The notes under the pieces were generated by a model. That model made no database searches. It had not been told where the DNA came from and was given only the letters and a program-made list of their open reading frames with translations. From contig NC_092571.1 in assembly GCF_037975245.1 (NCBI RefSeq), forward strand, positions 1,041,501-1,105,500: a stretch of DNA of 64,000 nucleotides. Direction: 5' to 3'. Shown in pieces: positions 1 through 12,003 of this stretch (its first letter is position 1; each line of letters starts with the position of its first letter). Both the position numbers and the translations under genes were made by a program. Source of the DNA: Apostichopus japonicus (taxonomy: Eukaryota; Echinodermata; Holothuroidea; Aspidochirotida; Stichopodidae).

Positions 1-835
1 TTGGTTTCAAGCAAAGCATTTCATTGCTTGCAGGAAAGAGAATGTGAGGTGGCCAGGTACATTTCCAGAAAATGCTGTTCTGTATATATACAAAAAAGAC
101 AAGTAAAGTAGAAAAGGAAAGTAATAAAACCAAACGCAAGAACTTATTACTGCTGTAAGAAGCTGTATGGTGTATCATTACTTAGTGTGGCAAATGCCGT
201 TTTGTCCTTGCAATACTGTATGGTGTAGTGCTATGCTTCATGTACTAATTAAGGAAGTTATGGTAGTACTGTAAGAGATACTGGAATGTTATTTTGTAAT
301 TATTCTCTGGGTTGTTTACAAGCCATCTGGGTGATTAAATCATTGCCTATGTTATTATTTGCTTGTTTGTAGTATTTAACTGAAGTAATAAACTTTAATT
401 TAGTTTTATATTTTATTTTGGTTCATTCAGGCACTTTCTATATTGTGTTCTGTGTCAGTGTGTGTGTCCACATACAGTGTAGTTTAAAAAATATATTAAT
501 ATAAACTGATATTGTTCTAAAGTATAAAAGCATTCCCTTTATCCTGACAGGGATATTAAAGTATTTAATTGGCTATTGGAGTCCTTATTTGAGTTTTTAC
601 TGCACTGGACATTCCCATAGCAATATCTGCAGGGCTAATATATCCCTATGCATGCACTCTTCATCTGTGGCTTTGCATACAGTAGCAGCTTGATTTGAAA
701 TTCCTTCCTGGGTGAATCTCACAGAGCTTTGAGTAATAATACATTACTATGTTCATTCATGCTATGTTAATTTGTAGTATGCAACACTAAACTACTACAG
801 ATTGTTCAGTTGTATCTGTTTATAGCCTGGGACAT
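1..835. other. Non-coding sequence, intron or 5' flank of Camta
   Basis: AT-rich sequence with no recognisable coding exon, RNA gene or transposon. Only short open frames occur. Since the next identifiable feature of the gene is an internal CG-1 exon at 18902, this is probably intronic, but that depends on the missing upstream exon. Confidence 0.5.
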
Positions 836-945
836 AGTTATCCTATTATGGTGTTGTTTATCCTATATGGTGTTTTGCATTGTTTATCCTATGGTGGTGT
901 TTTGCATTGTTTATCCTATGATTGTGTTTTGCATTATTATTATGT
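836..945. repeat. Short minisatellite, about 27-bp unit
   Basis: About three and a half imperfect copies of a unit containing 'ttgcattgtttatcctat' followed by 'ggtgtttt'. The copies differ by small indels and end in a short ATT run. No coding content. Confidence 0.7.
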
Positions 946-1475
946 TTTGTAAGGACAAAAAAGTGCTAAATTGGTCCCAAAATGTGTAGCGTTGCTTTAG
1001 GGGGTGCCCTTGTTCTTTAAACTGCATGAAGATAGGTGATGAGAATCATATACTGCAACAAACTTTTAGGCCCATGACCCAGAATCTTCCATGAGGGATT
1101 GGAAAGACCTATCCGATCCCTCAATCCCTCAGAACTGATGCTCAAAATGCATGAAATCTTAAGCTTTGACTATTGACTTGATGTGCAAAAGTATCCCAAT
1201 AGATTTTCTGCGACACGCACCAAAAAAATTGTAGATAAAATTTCTGATGTCCTTGTTTTCTCTATCTGTTTTGGTCACCATCTACTTTATATTGTGGAGA
1301 TCAAGTAGGTGGGTTTCATAGAGTAAAAGTACTGTATGTACTGTATGTGACTCCTAAAGTGAGATTAAGTGGATCTTTATCGCTTGCTTTTTAGTTAATA
1401 CTGTACAGTAGCAATGGGGATGAATTGATAACAGGATACAATTTGATACCATTGATTTGCTGGGGATTTGTCAGA
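946..1475. other. Unannotated AT-rich intronic or flanking sequence
   Basis: Nothing recognisable beyond a short 'tactgtatg' duplication near 1330. No supported gene. Confidence 0.4.
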
Positions 1476-1479
1476 GTTG

Positions 1480-1560
1480 GGTACTCCCACCTAAACTCAA
1501 TGGATAGAGCATACTTATGACCTCAATTTGCTATGGTTAGTAGTTCAAACCTTTTTTCAA
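1480..1560 (+). mobile_element. Degenerate tRNA-like SINE head (candidate)
   Basis: An A-box-like stretch 'ctcaatggatagagcat' (about 1495-1511) resembles the D-arm of tRNA-Lys-type genes. A B-box-like 'gtagttcaaac' follows at 1540-1550, at tRNA-like spacing. Acceptor stem pairing is not visible, so this is more likely the RNA polymerase III promoter head of an old SINE than a functional tRNA gene. The element body after 1560 is not recognised. Confidence 0.4.
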
Positions 1561-1855
1561 CTGATCATTTCAGATCATTTATTTCACAAGTAAAGTTTGT
1601 AATACTTACTTCATTTCTCACCAACATGTCTCCTCACAATAACTGCACACTAGCTTCATTCATTGCAGTTTGGTCCGTCTTTGAAGTTTTCATCTCGAGT
1701 AGATACAGTTTAACGACGGTGATGTTGAAACCACAGTCATACAATATTTACCAGTCACTGTGAATATAATGTTGTCAACTTATTATAAAATACTGATCTG
1801 CCTCCTTTGGTTGTCTCGGACGATGGGACCACCTGACCACCGTTAAAATTTGTCT

Positions 1856-2306
1856 AGCTCCTAGCATGAGTCCCTAGGCGCTCTTGCTCCTAGCATGAGG
1901 CCCTAGGCGCTCTTGCTTACTCTTAGCATGATTCCCTAGGCGCCCTTGCTTACTCTTAGCATGATTCCCTAGGGGCTCTTGCTTACTCTTAGCATGATTC
2001 CCTTGGCGCTCTTGCTTACTCTTAGCATGATTCCCTAGAAGCTCTTGCTTACTCTTAGCATGATTCCCTAGGCACCCTTGCTTACTCTTAGCATGATTCC
2101 CTAGGCACCCTTGCTTACTCTTAGCATGATTCCCTTGGCGCTCTTGCTTACTCTTACCATGATTCCCTAGGTGCTCTTGCTCCTAGCATGATTCCCTAGG
2201 CGCTCTTGCCCCTAGCATGATTCCCTAGGCGCTCTTGCTCCTAGCATGATTCCCTAGGCATCTTGCTTACTCTTAGCATGATTCCCTAGGAGCTCTTGCT
2301 TCTCGC
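1856..2306. repeat. Minisatellite, 27- and 33-bp units
   Basis: About 14 copies built on 'agcatgattccctaggcgct'. The central copies are about 33 bp and carry 'cttactctt' before the core. The outer copies are about 27 bp and carry 'ctcct' there instead. Internal variants include ggcgct, ggcacc, agaagct and ggagct. The two length classes form blocks, with short units at both edges and long units in the middle, plus one long-type unit near the 3' end. That suggests expansion from inside. Confidence 0.9.
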
Positions 2307-5024
2307 CCTTTTCATCTTTGTTCGCTTCATCTTGAGTAGTTCTTTCTTGTCTTATACATAACCATTTATATCCAGAATCAAACAAATATGTCAGATTTGT
2401 CCCTTCCTAAAGTTCAAGTGATAGATTTGAGTTTGTTTAACAACCAGCTGAACAAATTCAGCTCTGACATGAGTTTACTTTTCGTGGTCTTGCTGTTTAC
2501 TAGGCTGGATATTTTTTGTGGCAGATTATTAAAGAGAACTTTACTACTCGCTTGTTTCTACTTAAATAGTGCTCTTTTCTGTCTACTCTGCCTAGCCGAC
2601 AGTTGGTAGTATTGGAGCATTGCATCTCCCTCCCTCCACCCCCTCCCTCCCTCCACCCCCTCCCCCACCACAGTCCCACATTAGTTCCAGTGGAAGGAAA
2701 TACTACTATTTTGAAACAATTTATTACTTTTCTCCTTCTTTTCTGAACTTGTACCTTGCAAATACAATTGCTGATATTTAATCATGTTATGTATTATTAC
2801 TGCCTCATTTACATCTCATTATCATCTCATTACCGTATCATAACTGGATTTCATTTACTATACTAATGTATTCAGTGGATTGTCCTCAAGTATATGAAGG
2901 AAACAGAGATAGTTTTGTTTTCCCCTGTCTGGTCAATATTATACTATCAAAGTAAAAATAAGAAATAACAAAACACACTTGTCCCCCCTATCATAATGTT
3001 GGCTTTCATAATATAAGAGATCCATATTGCTAAAGGCTAAGCGGTCCTTTATTTGAGTTTCACTCGTTTGTATTTAAGAAATTTTACTGTAAATTGGCAA
3101 ACCACCCTATCATTGGCCCAGCATCCTTTCATTAAATGTAAATTTAGTCCAAGATAAAGACTTACGGCCTTTTGTATTTTCTTCATTGTTGATGTTTATC
3201 TCCCCCCCCCCTCATAAACTGCTCAAGGCCTTTGAGGAATTAATTATCTCTTCGTCAAAGAAGGAAAAATATTCTGAAATATCCTCCATAATGACCAATT
3301 TCATCTATTCCATTCTAATTGTCGTGGGTCACCATGCCAACGTGAAAACCGTATTATCACATTCTTCTCCCGAAATGGGAATTCATATTAATGAGGTAAA
3401 ACCAAACTGTACACGGCTCATGAAAATAACAATGACCTAGCTACTCTCATCATACCTGTGCGCTATGAATAAACAAACAAACCTTGGGATCTCAAAAAAA
3501 AGAAGCAAATAAATGTTTTGTGGATCTTGCCGCCTTCATAGATTAAAGGAGTATTTAAACCCAGCTGCATGAGTCTGGAAAGTATCAGTTTCTCTATATA
3601 ATAGGAAAGTAAGGATATGTTATTAATGTAACAGATTGTGAAGAAGCATCGAACGTGTATGTTTGCAATAGCAAAGGCATCATGAAATTGGCATGAAGAT
3701 GAACAAAGGTGCAATATGAGTTAATAGTGACCACCACATAGAATAATGGATGGACTGTGTTTCCAGTTATAGAGTAAATGTGACATTGTAGGAATAAAAA
3801 CCTATCATTAATAAGCAAAAAAATTAAAATAAAATAATGAATCATTTTCGTCTGATTCAGGCAATGAGTCACCAGTATAGAGTTCAAGTGCCACTGTTAA
3901 TATTTAAGTTCCAAGCCATTTATGCGCATGCCCAAAATTGAACTTTTCCTGAAGAAATTGTCTGATTATGAAATGAATTATTAATCAGTTGAACAATTCA
4001 AGCAAAAGAGCTGTTCTCTGAACTCTGATGTATAGATCTGTTCATCGCACAATTCGTCACGTTCAAGTTGTGAAATTATGTTTCTGCATAGGATCTGAAT
4101 GCAAGCATTGCTAGTTGCTGTATATCACTATATATCACTGGTGTTCAAATGTTAACACTTAGTGACCCTAATTTTGACACTCATCATCTTGGCAAACCTC
4201 CATGGGTGTATGTTGCAGTTTGGTGAAGGGATCTGTTAGGGAGGAGATATCCCCTCCCCTTTTGAGAATTCTTTTTATTTATGATTGAAGGTGCTATATT
4301 TTACAACTTTTGAAGTTATTTAAATATTGTCTTAGATCTTTTTCTACAAACACCAACAATTTCTGCTTGCTTCCAAAATTTTGGCCGACCCTCCGAAATG
4401 TTTTGCCGACCGTAAAAACAAGTGTCTGGACATCCATTCTGAACACCAGGGACTTAAATAATCATATCCCACAAATTTCTGTCAGATTCAGTCTTAAAAT
4501 TAATACAAAGGTCTGCATGAATGTTCCAGTCTCTCTCTCTCCTAACACTAACAGGTACTATATGCTAATTATGATATAATGCTGTAAGACATCTACATAT
4601 TTAAAATGCAAAGTAGGCTAGCAGTCTTAGCTCTTCAAATCCATTTTAATTATAATGAAAGATGATCGGCTTAACACTGAATGTTTTAATACCTCTAATT
4701 GGGAGTAAGGATTGTCACTGTTTGTAAACAGTATGTTTTATTTTTTTGGTTTCCAGTATTTATTTGATACAAATATTCTGAATTTAGGAAAATTAAGCAC
4801 ACAAACCTGAGAAAAAAAATGATATTAATTTTAACAGAGAACAACAAAGGTTTGTGATCAGCATCATTAGTTTGCACTGATGAAGACCTCGAAAATCCAG
4901 TCAGTAAATTATGGTAACTAAAGTTGAATAAGAATCCACAAAAAGAATGAACAATGTAGGCACTTTGGGTGACCAGAATGAGAAGGAAGGGCATTGACCG
5001 GAGGGGTTGGTCTTAGAGGGCGCA
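2307..5024. other. Non-coding stretch with pyrimidine-rich tract
   Basis: Holds a C/T-rich tract at about 2622-2672 (repeated ccctccctcc / accccctcc) and a C10 run at 3202-3211. The short open frames at 2388-2609 and 3186-3440 show no family similarity I can recognise. 'aatgag|gtaaaa' at about 3391 looked like the end of a CG-1 exon, but the codons before it do not encode the invariant R-W-N residues. Confidence 0.4.
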
Positions 5025-5027
5025 CTG

Positions 5028-5277
5028 TGTTAAAGTCTCAATGTGTGTTTGCCAAATTTTAACTTCAAACTTTCCAGCTTACTGCCCTAAAAGCTCAGGG
5101 AAAATTACACTGTTCTATGCAATTTTCATATTAATAATCAATATTTTTATTCAGTTATCTGTCATTAAACATTGGAGGTAAATAATATTTGCCAGATTTT
5201 TTAAATTTGCAAGGCCCGCCCAATAGATCATGGGCCAATCAAATCTCTTTGTTTTGTTTACGACCGTTAGGCATAGA
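5028..5277 (+). repeat. Interspersed repeat, copy 1
   Basis: Diverged homologue of 10441-10712. Shared blocks include 'ctttccagcttactg', 'aaaagctcag', 'ttctatgcaattttcata', 'cagttatctgtc' and 'gccaatcaaatctct' (copy 2 has 'gtcaatcaaatctct'), all in the same order and orientation. It is about 250 bp, has no coding capacity and was not matched to a known family. Probably a non-autonomous transposon or SINE. Confidence 0.75.
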
Positions 5278-8200
5278 ACTTACGAGTGGACGATACAAGT
5301 ACATTATATGTAGGTTACATTTGTGTAATGAACATTCTGGTATGGGCGGTTGCAGTGATTTTACGGTAAATCGTTCGCACCATAAGGGCAACAGAAAATA
5401 AATTTCTTCTTTTTCTCAATTGCGACGGCTTTTCTCCATTAAACCCATCTGCTCAGAGTGCATTTAGAATGAGAAACATTGAATCTGCTTCGGAAGTTTG
5501 TTTTTCCGAAATTCATCAGCAAACACGTATTGAGACATTAAAGGTTACCAGTTCAATTTAGGCACAGTAGAATGAGAGTTCTGTTGTGGGGCGACAGGTA
5601 AGGTCGTCACCCGTAAATATCCAAACCAGTAACTTTTAGAACTTTTCACAAAAATGTAGATGTTGCAAATCCAGTCAGTGAAAGCATTTATTGCAGAATA
5701 TACACTTGTAACTAAATGCGTACAGTAGCTATAAAAACATACAATAATTAATGGTAGATGTGCATTCTTTGTTTTCACTTTGTTGTAAACCAGACAGTGT
5801 ACCCTTAACTCTTACAAGGATAGTAAATATAAAATGTAACGTTTACAATATATAATATACGTAAAGTACAAATATCCAACCACAGATTATATACCTATCA
5901 AAGTTCCAATCAGTCTGAGGCTGCCTGTACTTTTTACTCAGAGCAAGAAAAAACTGTGCCATCGGAAAGCCAAATTATATTTTATGGCCGTTCGTTGACT
6001 ATCATGGTATGACAAGTCTGTCATCTGTGAAGCCATCAACTTTCATATTTCTTGTCATATTAAACCGTAGAAACATGGCCTGCATTCTCTGTACTCATCT
6101 GTAGTTAATATTTCAATCATATATTATTAATGACTATGAAATCCTTAGTTAATTAACTTCTATACGTGAAGTCTAATTCTGTCATTCTTGGTATTTCTTA
6201 TGTCTGAACAATGGTAACAGTATCCATCTCTGTATGAGGCTCTTAATTGTGAATGGCCTAATTTACTTACATTTTCTTTTGTCAATAATCTTCCAGGAGG
6301 GGGATAGTTTTGAGTTTGGTAGGGGTGGGGGGGGGGGGAAGTATTAATAAATATCCCCATCACGAGAAGAGGTTAAACCTGCACCTGTTATTTTCACCAC
6401 TATCATCTTATAAATTTTCTCATGAAAGTTGAAGTGAACAGTTTCTATTGTTTCTATTATACTTAAATTAAATTTGAAAAAAAAAAGAAAATAAAGTGGC
6501 CTCACTTTAAGAATAAAAACTGGAGCTCTAAATCTGAAGTTTTAATTTTTTAAATATTATTTGTCATCCCTAATAGGGTAGTTCTGCTCAGTGTAGAAGC
6601 ACTGCTTTCCAGAGGAGCCCTCAAAGTTAGTATATATTTGGCTATACTCACTATGCTACATGACTACACACAAAATATATAGCACTTTTTTTTATAGCCT
6701 ATTTGTAACTTAAGTAACCTTTGACCTTAAGGACAGATATCTCCCAATGCCACTGACCAACCAGCATCTGCCTACATATCTTTCATCATTCTCGTACCAC
6801 ACACAATGTCTGTAAGCTTAAGAGTTTTCTTTCCCTAAGAGCGATTGCTCATTTAAAAAAAGTGTCCATCTGGAGTCCACCTGACAGAAGTTCCAAAGTC
6901 TTGATAAATGTCAAGCATTGGATGGTATCGGCCTACCGTCTCAGAAGTATTGGTTATGTGTGTTAAAGGAATTGTGCAGGTCCGTTTGTCTCACCTATGG
7001 AACAGAAGGATAAGATAAAAAATCAGCGACTTATTTTACTGTCCTTTTGGGGATGATTAGATGCGTTAATTTGGATGTATTCACATTTTAAAGACCGTTT
7101 TAACTTGATGCTTTTGGTATTTTTATATGGTAGTGCTGTACACAAAGCTGGTCTTAATCTATCAGGTTCACATTCTTGCATGTATTTATCCATTCTACTG
7201 ACCAAAACAGGACACAACCCACTGTTGGTCCTCTAATACTAATATTAGGGTTATCTTCAGAAAATCTCCCAACCAATGGAGGTCTGACCGCATGGCTGGA
7301 CTGACATGCTGAATTATATACTGTAATACTTAGTATAATTTATACCTGTTAAATATTATCATTCTCATTATATATGACATATGATATGTCTTTGCATGCC
7401 ATACCATTCATTAAATCCTACGTATGTTCATCCCTTATTCCCTTGATAATCTGCTATGATAGAACTGTTCTCTTTGATAAGCACAAACACAAGCAATTTG
7501 TTCAATGCAATTATTCAATAATATATCTTCCGTGGTAGATTTGTCTTGTTGCATGAGGACCATCTTTGATCTTCCAGGGAACGTCTAAAGCTGGATTCTT
7601 CTTTGAACTTGTCACAGTATAGCATTGCTATTATTATCGTCTGTTAAAGGAAAGATTTTGTACTTGGAAGTGAAAACATGACATGTTAACTTGTATTGGA
7701 GTTCATCAGTGTTATACATTAGCATAACATGTTACCACTGTGCATGACCAGTGAAAGATTTAGTTGAAATACTTGATATACAAAAGATGAAGTTACATTT
7801 AATAACATTACATATGTAGAACAAAATGTATTTCTGTAGTTACTTTAATAAACGGTTCGTAACTTGAGGGGTAGCGGTGACCCAAATTTGTACAAACGGC
7901 ATACCTAGCTCCCCTTACTAGCTTCCAGTATCCAATTTAAATATAAATATTACATATTTCAGTCAGAATGATGCATCACTAAAACCTAATGTAAAATGCA
8001 TCTTATGGAAAATTCCACATTCGCTCCCCCCCCCCCCCCCTACACCAAACAGTAACAGTCAGCATTATTGATTATAATATAGAACTAGTGATAGATAAAA
8101 TCTGAAATCTTTTGATAAGTGAGTTTTAGTTTCTGTTAAGTAAAGGGAAACTGTCAAGCCTTCGATTCTAAGTCATTTTTCAAGTCTGATTACTGGCAAA

Positions 8201-9065
8201 GATCACTTCTGTTTGTACTAGTTTTCAAGCCTTTCAAAACTGATCTTTTGTACAAAAAAAACAAAACAGCATCTCTACGAGAAGTTAATTAAGAACCTTT
8301 AGAAATGGTTTCGGTGCGTGATTGATATGGGCTGTTATTGGATATATATATGAATATATTTCATATATATGCAATATATTAGAATGTCCTTGATGTTAGC
8401 AAGAAATTGGTTTCACCAAAGTATTCTTTCATCTCTCTTCTCAAATCTGGTCAATTTTGCTTCCATTTTATTAGTGAAGGTGTCTATAGAAGATAGGGTC
8501 GATATTTAATGAAAAGGTGGTGATTTTACAAGACTGTTATCCGGGTAGAAAGAGATTTTTACAATATTTTCCCGATATTACTTTATACTCAGTTCTCATC
8601 TGTCAGTTCTTTTTGAAACCAGCTATCACCAAGAATGAAGAAATATTTAAGAGCCTTAATCTTATGTAGATGGCTGCTAGTAAGTCTGCATGGATATTAC
8701 TCAGGGTTGGACCTTGTTACTATCAAAAACATTTCCTTGTCCTTGTGTTGACTGCAAAGATGTTGGTTTTCTAGAGTAGGTATTATTGCCCAAAATTGAA
8801 GGTTTAATGAATACCTGTGTAGACTGAAATCTGAACATTGTTTTGAGAGTTTTAACCAGTTTCCATGCCATATTCACACATGCATTTCCTCATAATCAAG
8901 CTAAAATCTGATGGCTTACTACTAGTTGGCTTTTTCTAATGTTATTGTTTAGCCCAGATTCTTTATTATTTAAATTAGGCCAGATTCGTGGCCACCCAGT
9001 TGAGACAGTCTTTTAATTTTAATAAACTGTATTGTCAGTATGAGCAGTATGACTAGTATAAAGGT
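5278..9065. other. Non-coding stretch
   Basis: No exon or RNA gene recognised. Contains a G12 run at 6327-6338, a C15 run at 8026-8040 and an AT-rich 11-bp inverted repeat near 8348-8374 ('atatatatgaa' / 'ttcatatatat'). Confidence 0.4.
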
Positions 9066-9321
9066 TAGGAACTGTTCATACTGTTCATATGTTAGAAGTA
9101 CAGTATGATATGACAGGACAGTATAGCGTGGTATTGGCCTTAGTCTAATCATATATTTATTAGGAACTGTTCATACTGTTAGAATGAGTGCATTGAAGCA
9201 TGATATGACAGGACAGTATAGCGTGGTATTGGCCTTAGTCTAATCATATATATTAGGAACTGTTCATACTGTTAGTATGACTACTTAGAAGTACAGTATG
9301 ACAGGACAGTATAGCGTGGTA
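9066..9321. repeat. Tandem repeat, about 94-bp unit, three copies
   Basis: Units begin 'taggaactgttcatactgtt' at 9066, 9161 and 9254, and each contains 'gacaggacagtatagcgtgg'. The first two units also carry 'ggccttagtctaatcatata'. The third diverges after the shared core. An isolated 12-bp duplication ('gtaagtgggcga') lies further on near 9572-9597. Confidence 0.85.
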
Positions 9322-10440
9322 TCATAACGTCATTGACAAATTATCCCAACACGTGTTGGTACATCTGGTATGACCAGTTATTGGTCTTCATAATTGGTGA
9401 AGAAAGTTGTATAAAATGGTGAATCAAAATAAGCCAACTTACTTTTACACATAAAATGGTGAATATCACTAGTCCAAAAGAAAATCAAAGCAATGAACCA
9501 AGTGGATAGCCTCGGATGTCAAAGTATGTTGAAACACACATAGTTGTATTTCTAACTGGCAGATTTAGAAGTAAGTGGGCGATGTAAGTGGGCGATGTTC
9601 CAAACGTGGGGTATATGTGACACAGTACTAAAATGCTACCAGCTCCCTAGCTGTAATAATTTAGATGGGAAAAGTGCTTGTTTAATATTGCAGGCAGGTA
9701 TGTGTCATCGCTGGTTAATACACAGACCAGTAAGTGTTTGAGGAGTCCTTAGGGTATGTTGACCGTGATGTTTACAAGTTATGCAAAAGATATAAAAAAC
9801 AAAACAAAACAACAACAAAGATACAAGAAGGTATTTAAACACTATATAGCTGTTGCTCTTGTATTTTTCTGGGGGAGTATAAAACTTACTTATATCTTTC
9901 TGTGGCTGATATTCCAAAATTCCCCTGCAAACTTTTTGAATCAGAGGAACCAATCAAGAAGGTGGAGATGATTTGTCAGGGAGAGAGAGAGAGAGAGGGA
10001 GCTATGAGAGTTTCTTAATTTTCATCTCGGCTCTCCCGCAGTAAGATAAACCACTTCTCTGTCTGTGGCTCTGTCATCAATTTTGCATATACTAGCTTTC
10101 ACATTATGTCTACCAGATCATTTACGAGCTCAACAAATTTTGTCGTATAACTCTTTAGATGAGACATGAAAGATGTCTTCCAAGTATTGACCTGGGAATT
10201 CTTACTCTATATCTCGGGCTTAGAGGACGATCTAGGTCTTTACCGTTAGGAATTATGTGCATGTAACGCTGTTTAATGTGTGAACCTCTCAAAGTATTGA
10301 CAGGGATGCATAAGATTTGACATTATGTTTATTTAGAAAATGAAATATCCCCCCCCCCCTAAAAAAGGAGGACAAATAAAAGACCAGTATCAAATGTATA
10401 ACATAAATGGGACACTTATAGGGTTTTTTGAACTAACATG
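9322..10440. other. Non-coding stretch
   Basis: Contains a short GA microsatellite at about 9980-9998 and a C11 run at 10349-10359. Overlapping short open frames on both strands near 9705-9971 look like chance. No feature supported. Confidence 0.4.
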
Positions 10441-10712
10441 ATAAAGTCTCAGACTTGCTTGTTGCCAAATTTAAACTTCGACCTTTCCAGCTTACTGCAC
10501 TAAAAGCTCAGTGAAAATGACACCGTTCTATGCAATTTTCATATCAATATTCATTCTTTTTATAGAGTTATCTGTCGTTCAAGATTTTGAGCAGAATAAA
10601 ATTTGCCAGAGTCCGTAGATTCTACAAACTTCAATCAAAATTTGCAAGCCCCGCCCAACAGGTCATGCGTCAATCAAATCTCTCTGTATTGTTTACGAAC
10701 GTTAGGCCTACA
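10441..10712 (+). repeat. Interspersed repeat, copy 2
   Basis: Homologous to 5028-5277 over nearly its full length and longer by small insertions in the middle. Homology fades just after the shared 'gtttacga.cgttaggc' block, which may mark the element's 3' boundary. No open frame and no tRNA promoter boxes seen. Confidence 0.75.
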
Positions 10713-11500
10713 AGGGCTACGTTCACTTTATCGTGGCTAACCTGTTTTAGGTCCCTTCTCTTGAATGGTATCTTTCTCTCGGTCGTAATGACGTAGCTTG
10801 CGAAATTTTGTCATGTCCTTCCATTGCAATGAAGCAATTATATTTCAACTATGTAGTAACTATGTTATGAAATAGAAAAAGCTGCTTCAAGCTGCAGTGT
10901 AACTCAAAGAGTTGGACATTGGAGTAGTACACATTCTAGTTGTGTTTGTTGTTAGTAATTGAGCCTATAGTTTGACTCTGTGCGTTGAGATTAGGCGGCA
11001 AACCAGAACTTACAAAACCTTGCAATCTTAATTAACTTCGTGTGGCAATTCACTAATTTTGATTTTTGAAGTTAGAGTGGACGTGAGATTTCTAAGTGTT
11101 ATGCTCTTAAAAGTCAAGAGGCTTTACTAACAGTAGCTGATCTTATTGCTATCCTTCATAAAGAACGTTGTAATTTGTGATGGGAGAAGTGAAAAGTTCA
11201 AGGTTAGATTCTGAATAGAAGTATGTTTAACACTGTAACCTTAAAGTTGTTCAGATTTGAGAGTACTATAACTAACTACTGCAGGCGTTAATACTACGGC
11301 TCAATCTCACAACGCAACATCAGGATTTTAAAAATTGGTAAAGAAGTTTTACTCCTATTGAAGCATTGAATTGCTAGAAGAATTATGTTTGACTGTAGAC
11401 AAACTTGTAACGTAGGCAGTGTTGCATGGACAAATAATCTTAGACATTAGCCGTAGGACTAGCATTTAAAAGTGAACATTTCTACCGGTAAGAAAGAACA
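10713..11500. other. Non-coding stretch
   Basis: Nothing recognisable on either strand. No exon, repeat or RNA gene supported. Confidence 0.4.
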
Positions 11501-11504
11501 TCCA

Positions 11505-12003
11505 ATGCCTCAGTGTTCGATAATGCCTTAGTGTGCCTTAGAGTTCTTTAATGCCTTAGTATTCGATTGGCGTTAGTGTTCGATAGTGCCATAGTGTTGG
11601 ATAATGCCTTAGTGTTAGATAATGCCTTAGAGTTCTTTAATGCCTGAATATTTGATAATGCCTTAGTGTGCCTGAGAGTTCTTTAATGCCTTAGTATTTG
11701 ATTGGCCTTAGTGTGCGATAGTGCCATAGTGTTGGATAATGCCTTAGTGTTAGATAATGCCTTAGAGTTCTTTAATGCCTGAATGTTTGATAATGCCCTA
11801 CTGTGCCTTAGAGTTCTTTAATGCCTTAGTGTTCGTTAATGCTTTAGAGTTCTGTAATGCCTTAGAGTTGGATAATGCCTTAATGTTCATTAATGCCTTA
11901 GTGTTGGTCAATGCCTTAGTGTCTGATTATGCCTTAGTGTTCGTTAATGCCTTAGTGTTTAATGCCTTAGTGTTGGATAATGCCTTAGTGTTCGATAATG
12001 CAT
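11505..12003. repeat. Minisatellite, about 18-bp unit with 135-bp higher-order period
   Basis: Basic unit resembles 'ttcgataatgccttagtg' with many length variants. A larger module restarts at the 'tgtgcct.agagttct' landmark at about 11531, 11666 and 11801, giving a 135-bp higher-order period. The last 150 bp are simpler monomers. Open frames across it are by-products of the repeat. Confidence 0.9.

Noticed and set aside
1-60. Exon at the very start ('ttgcttgcag|gaaagag...')
   Set aside because: An acceptor-like site and a short open frame exist, but the peptide does not resemble any CAMTA segment and there is no good donor in phase.
3350-3395. Upstream CG-1 exon ending H-I-N-E before GTAAAA
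   Set aside because: The donor-like site and final Asn-Glu fit, but the preceding codons give S-S-P-E-M-G-I and lack the invariant Arg-Trp-Asn residues.
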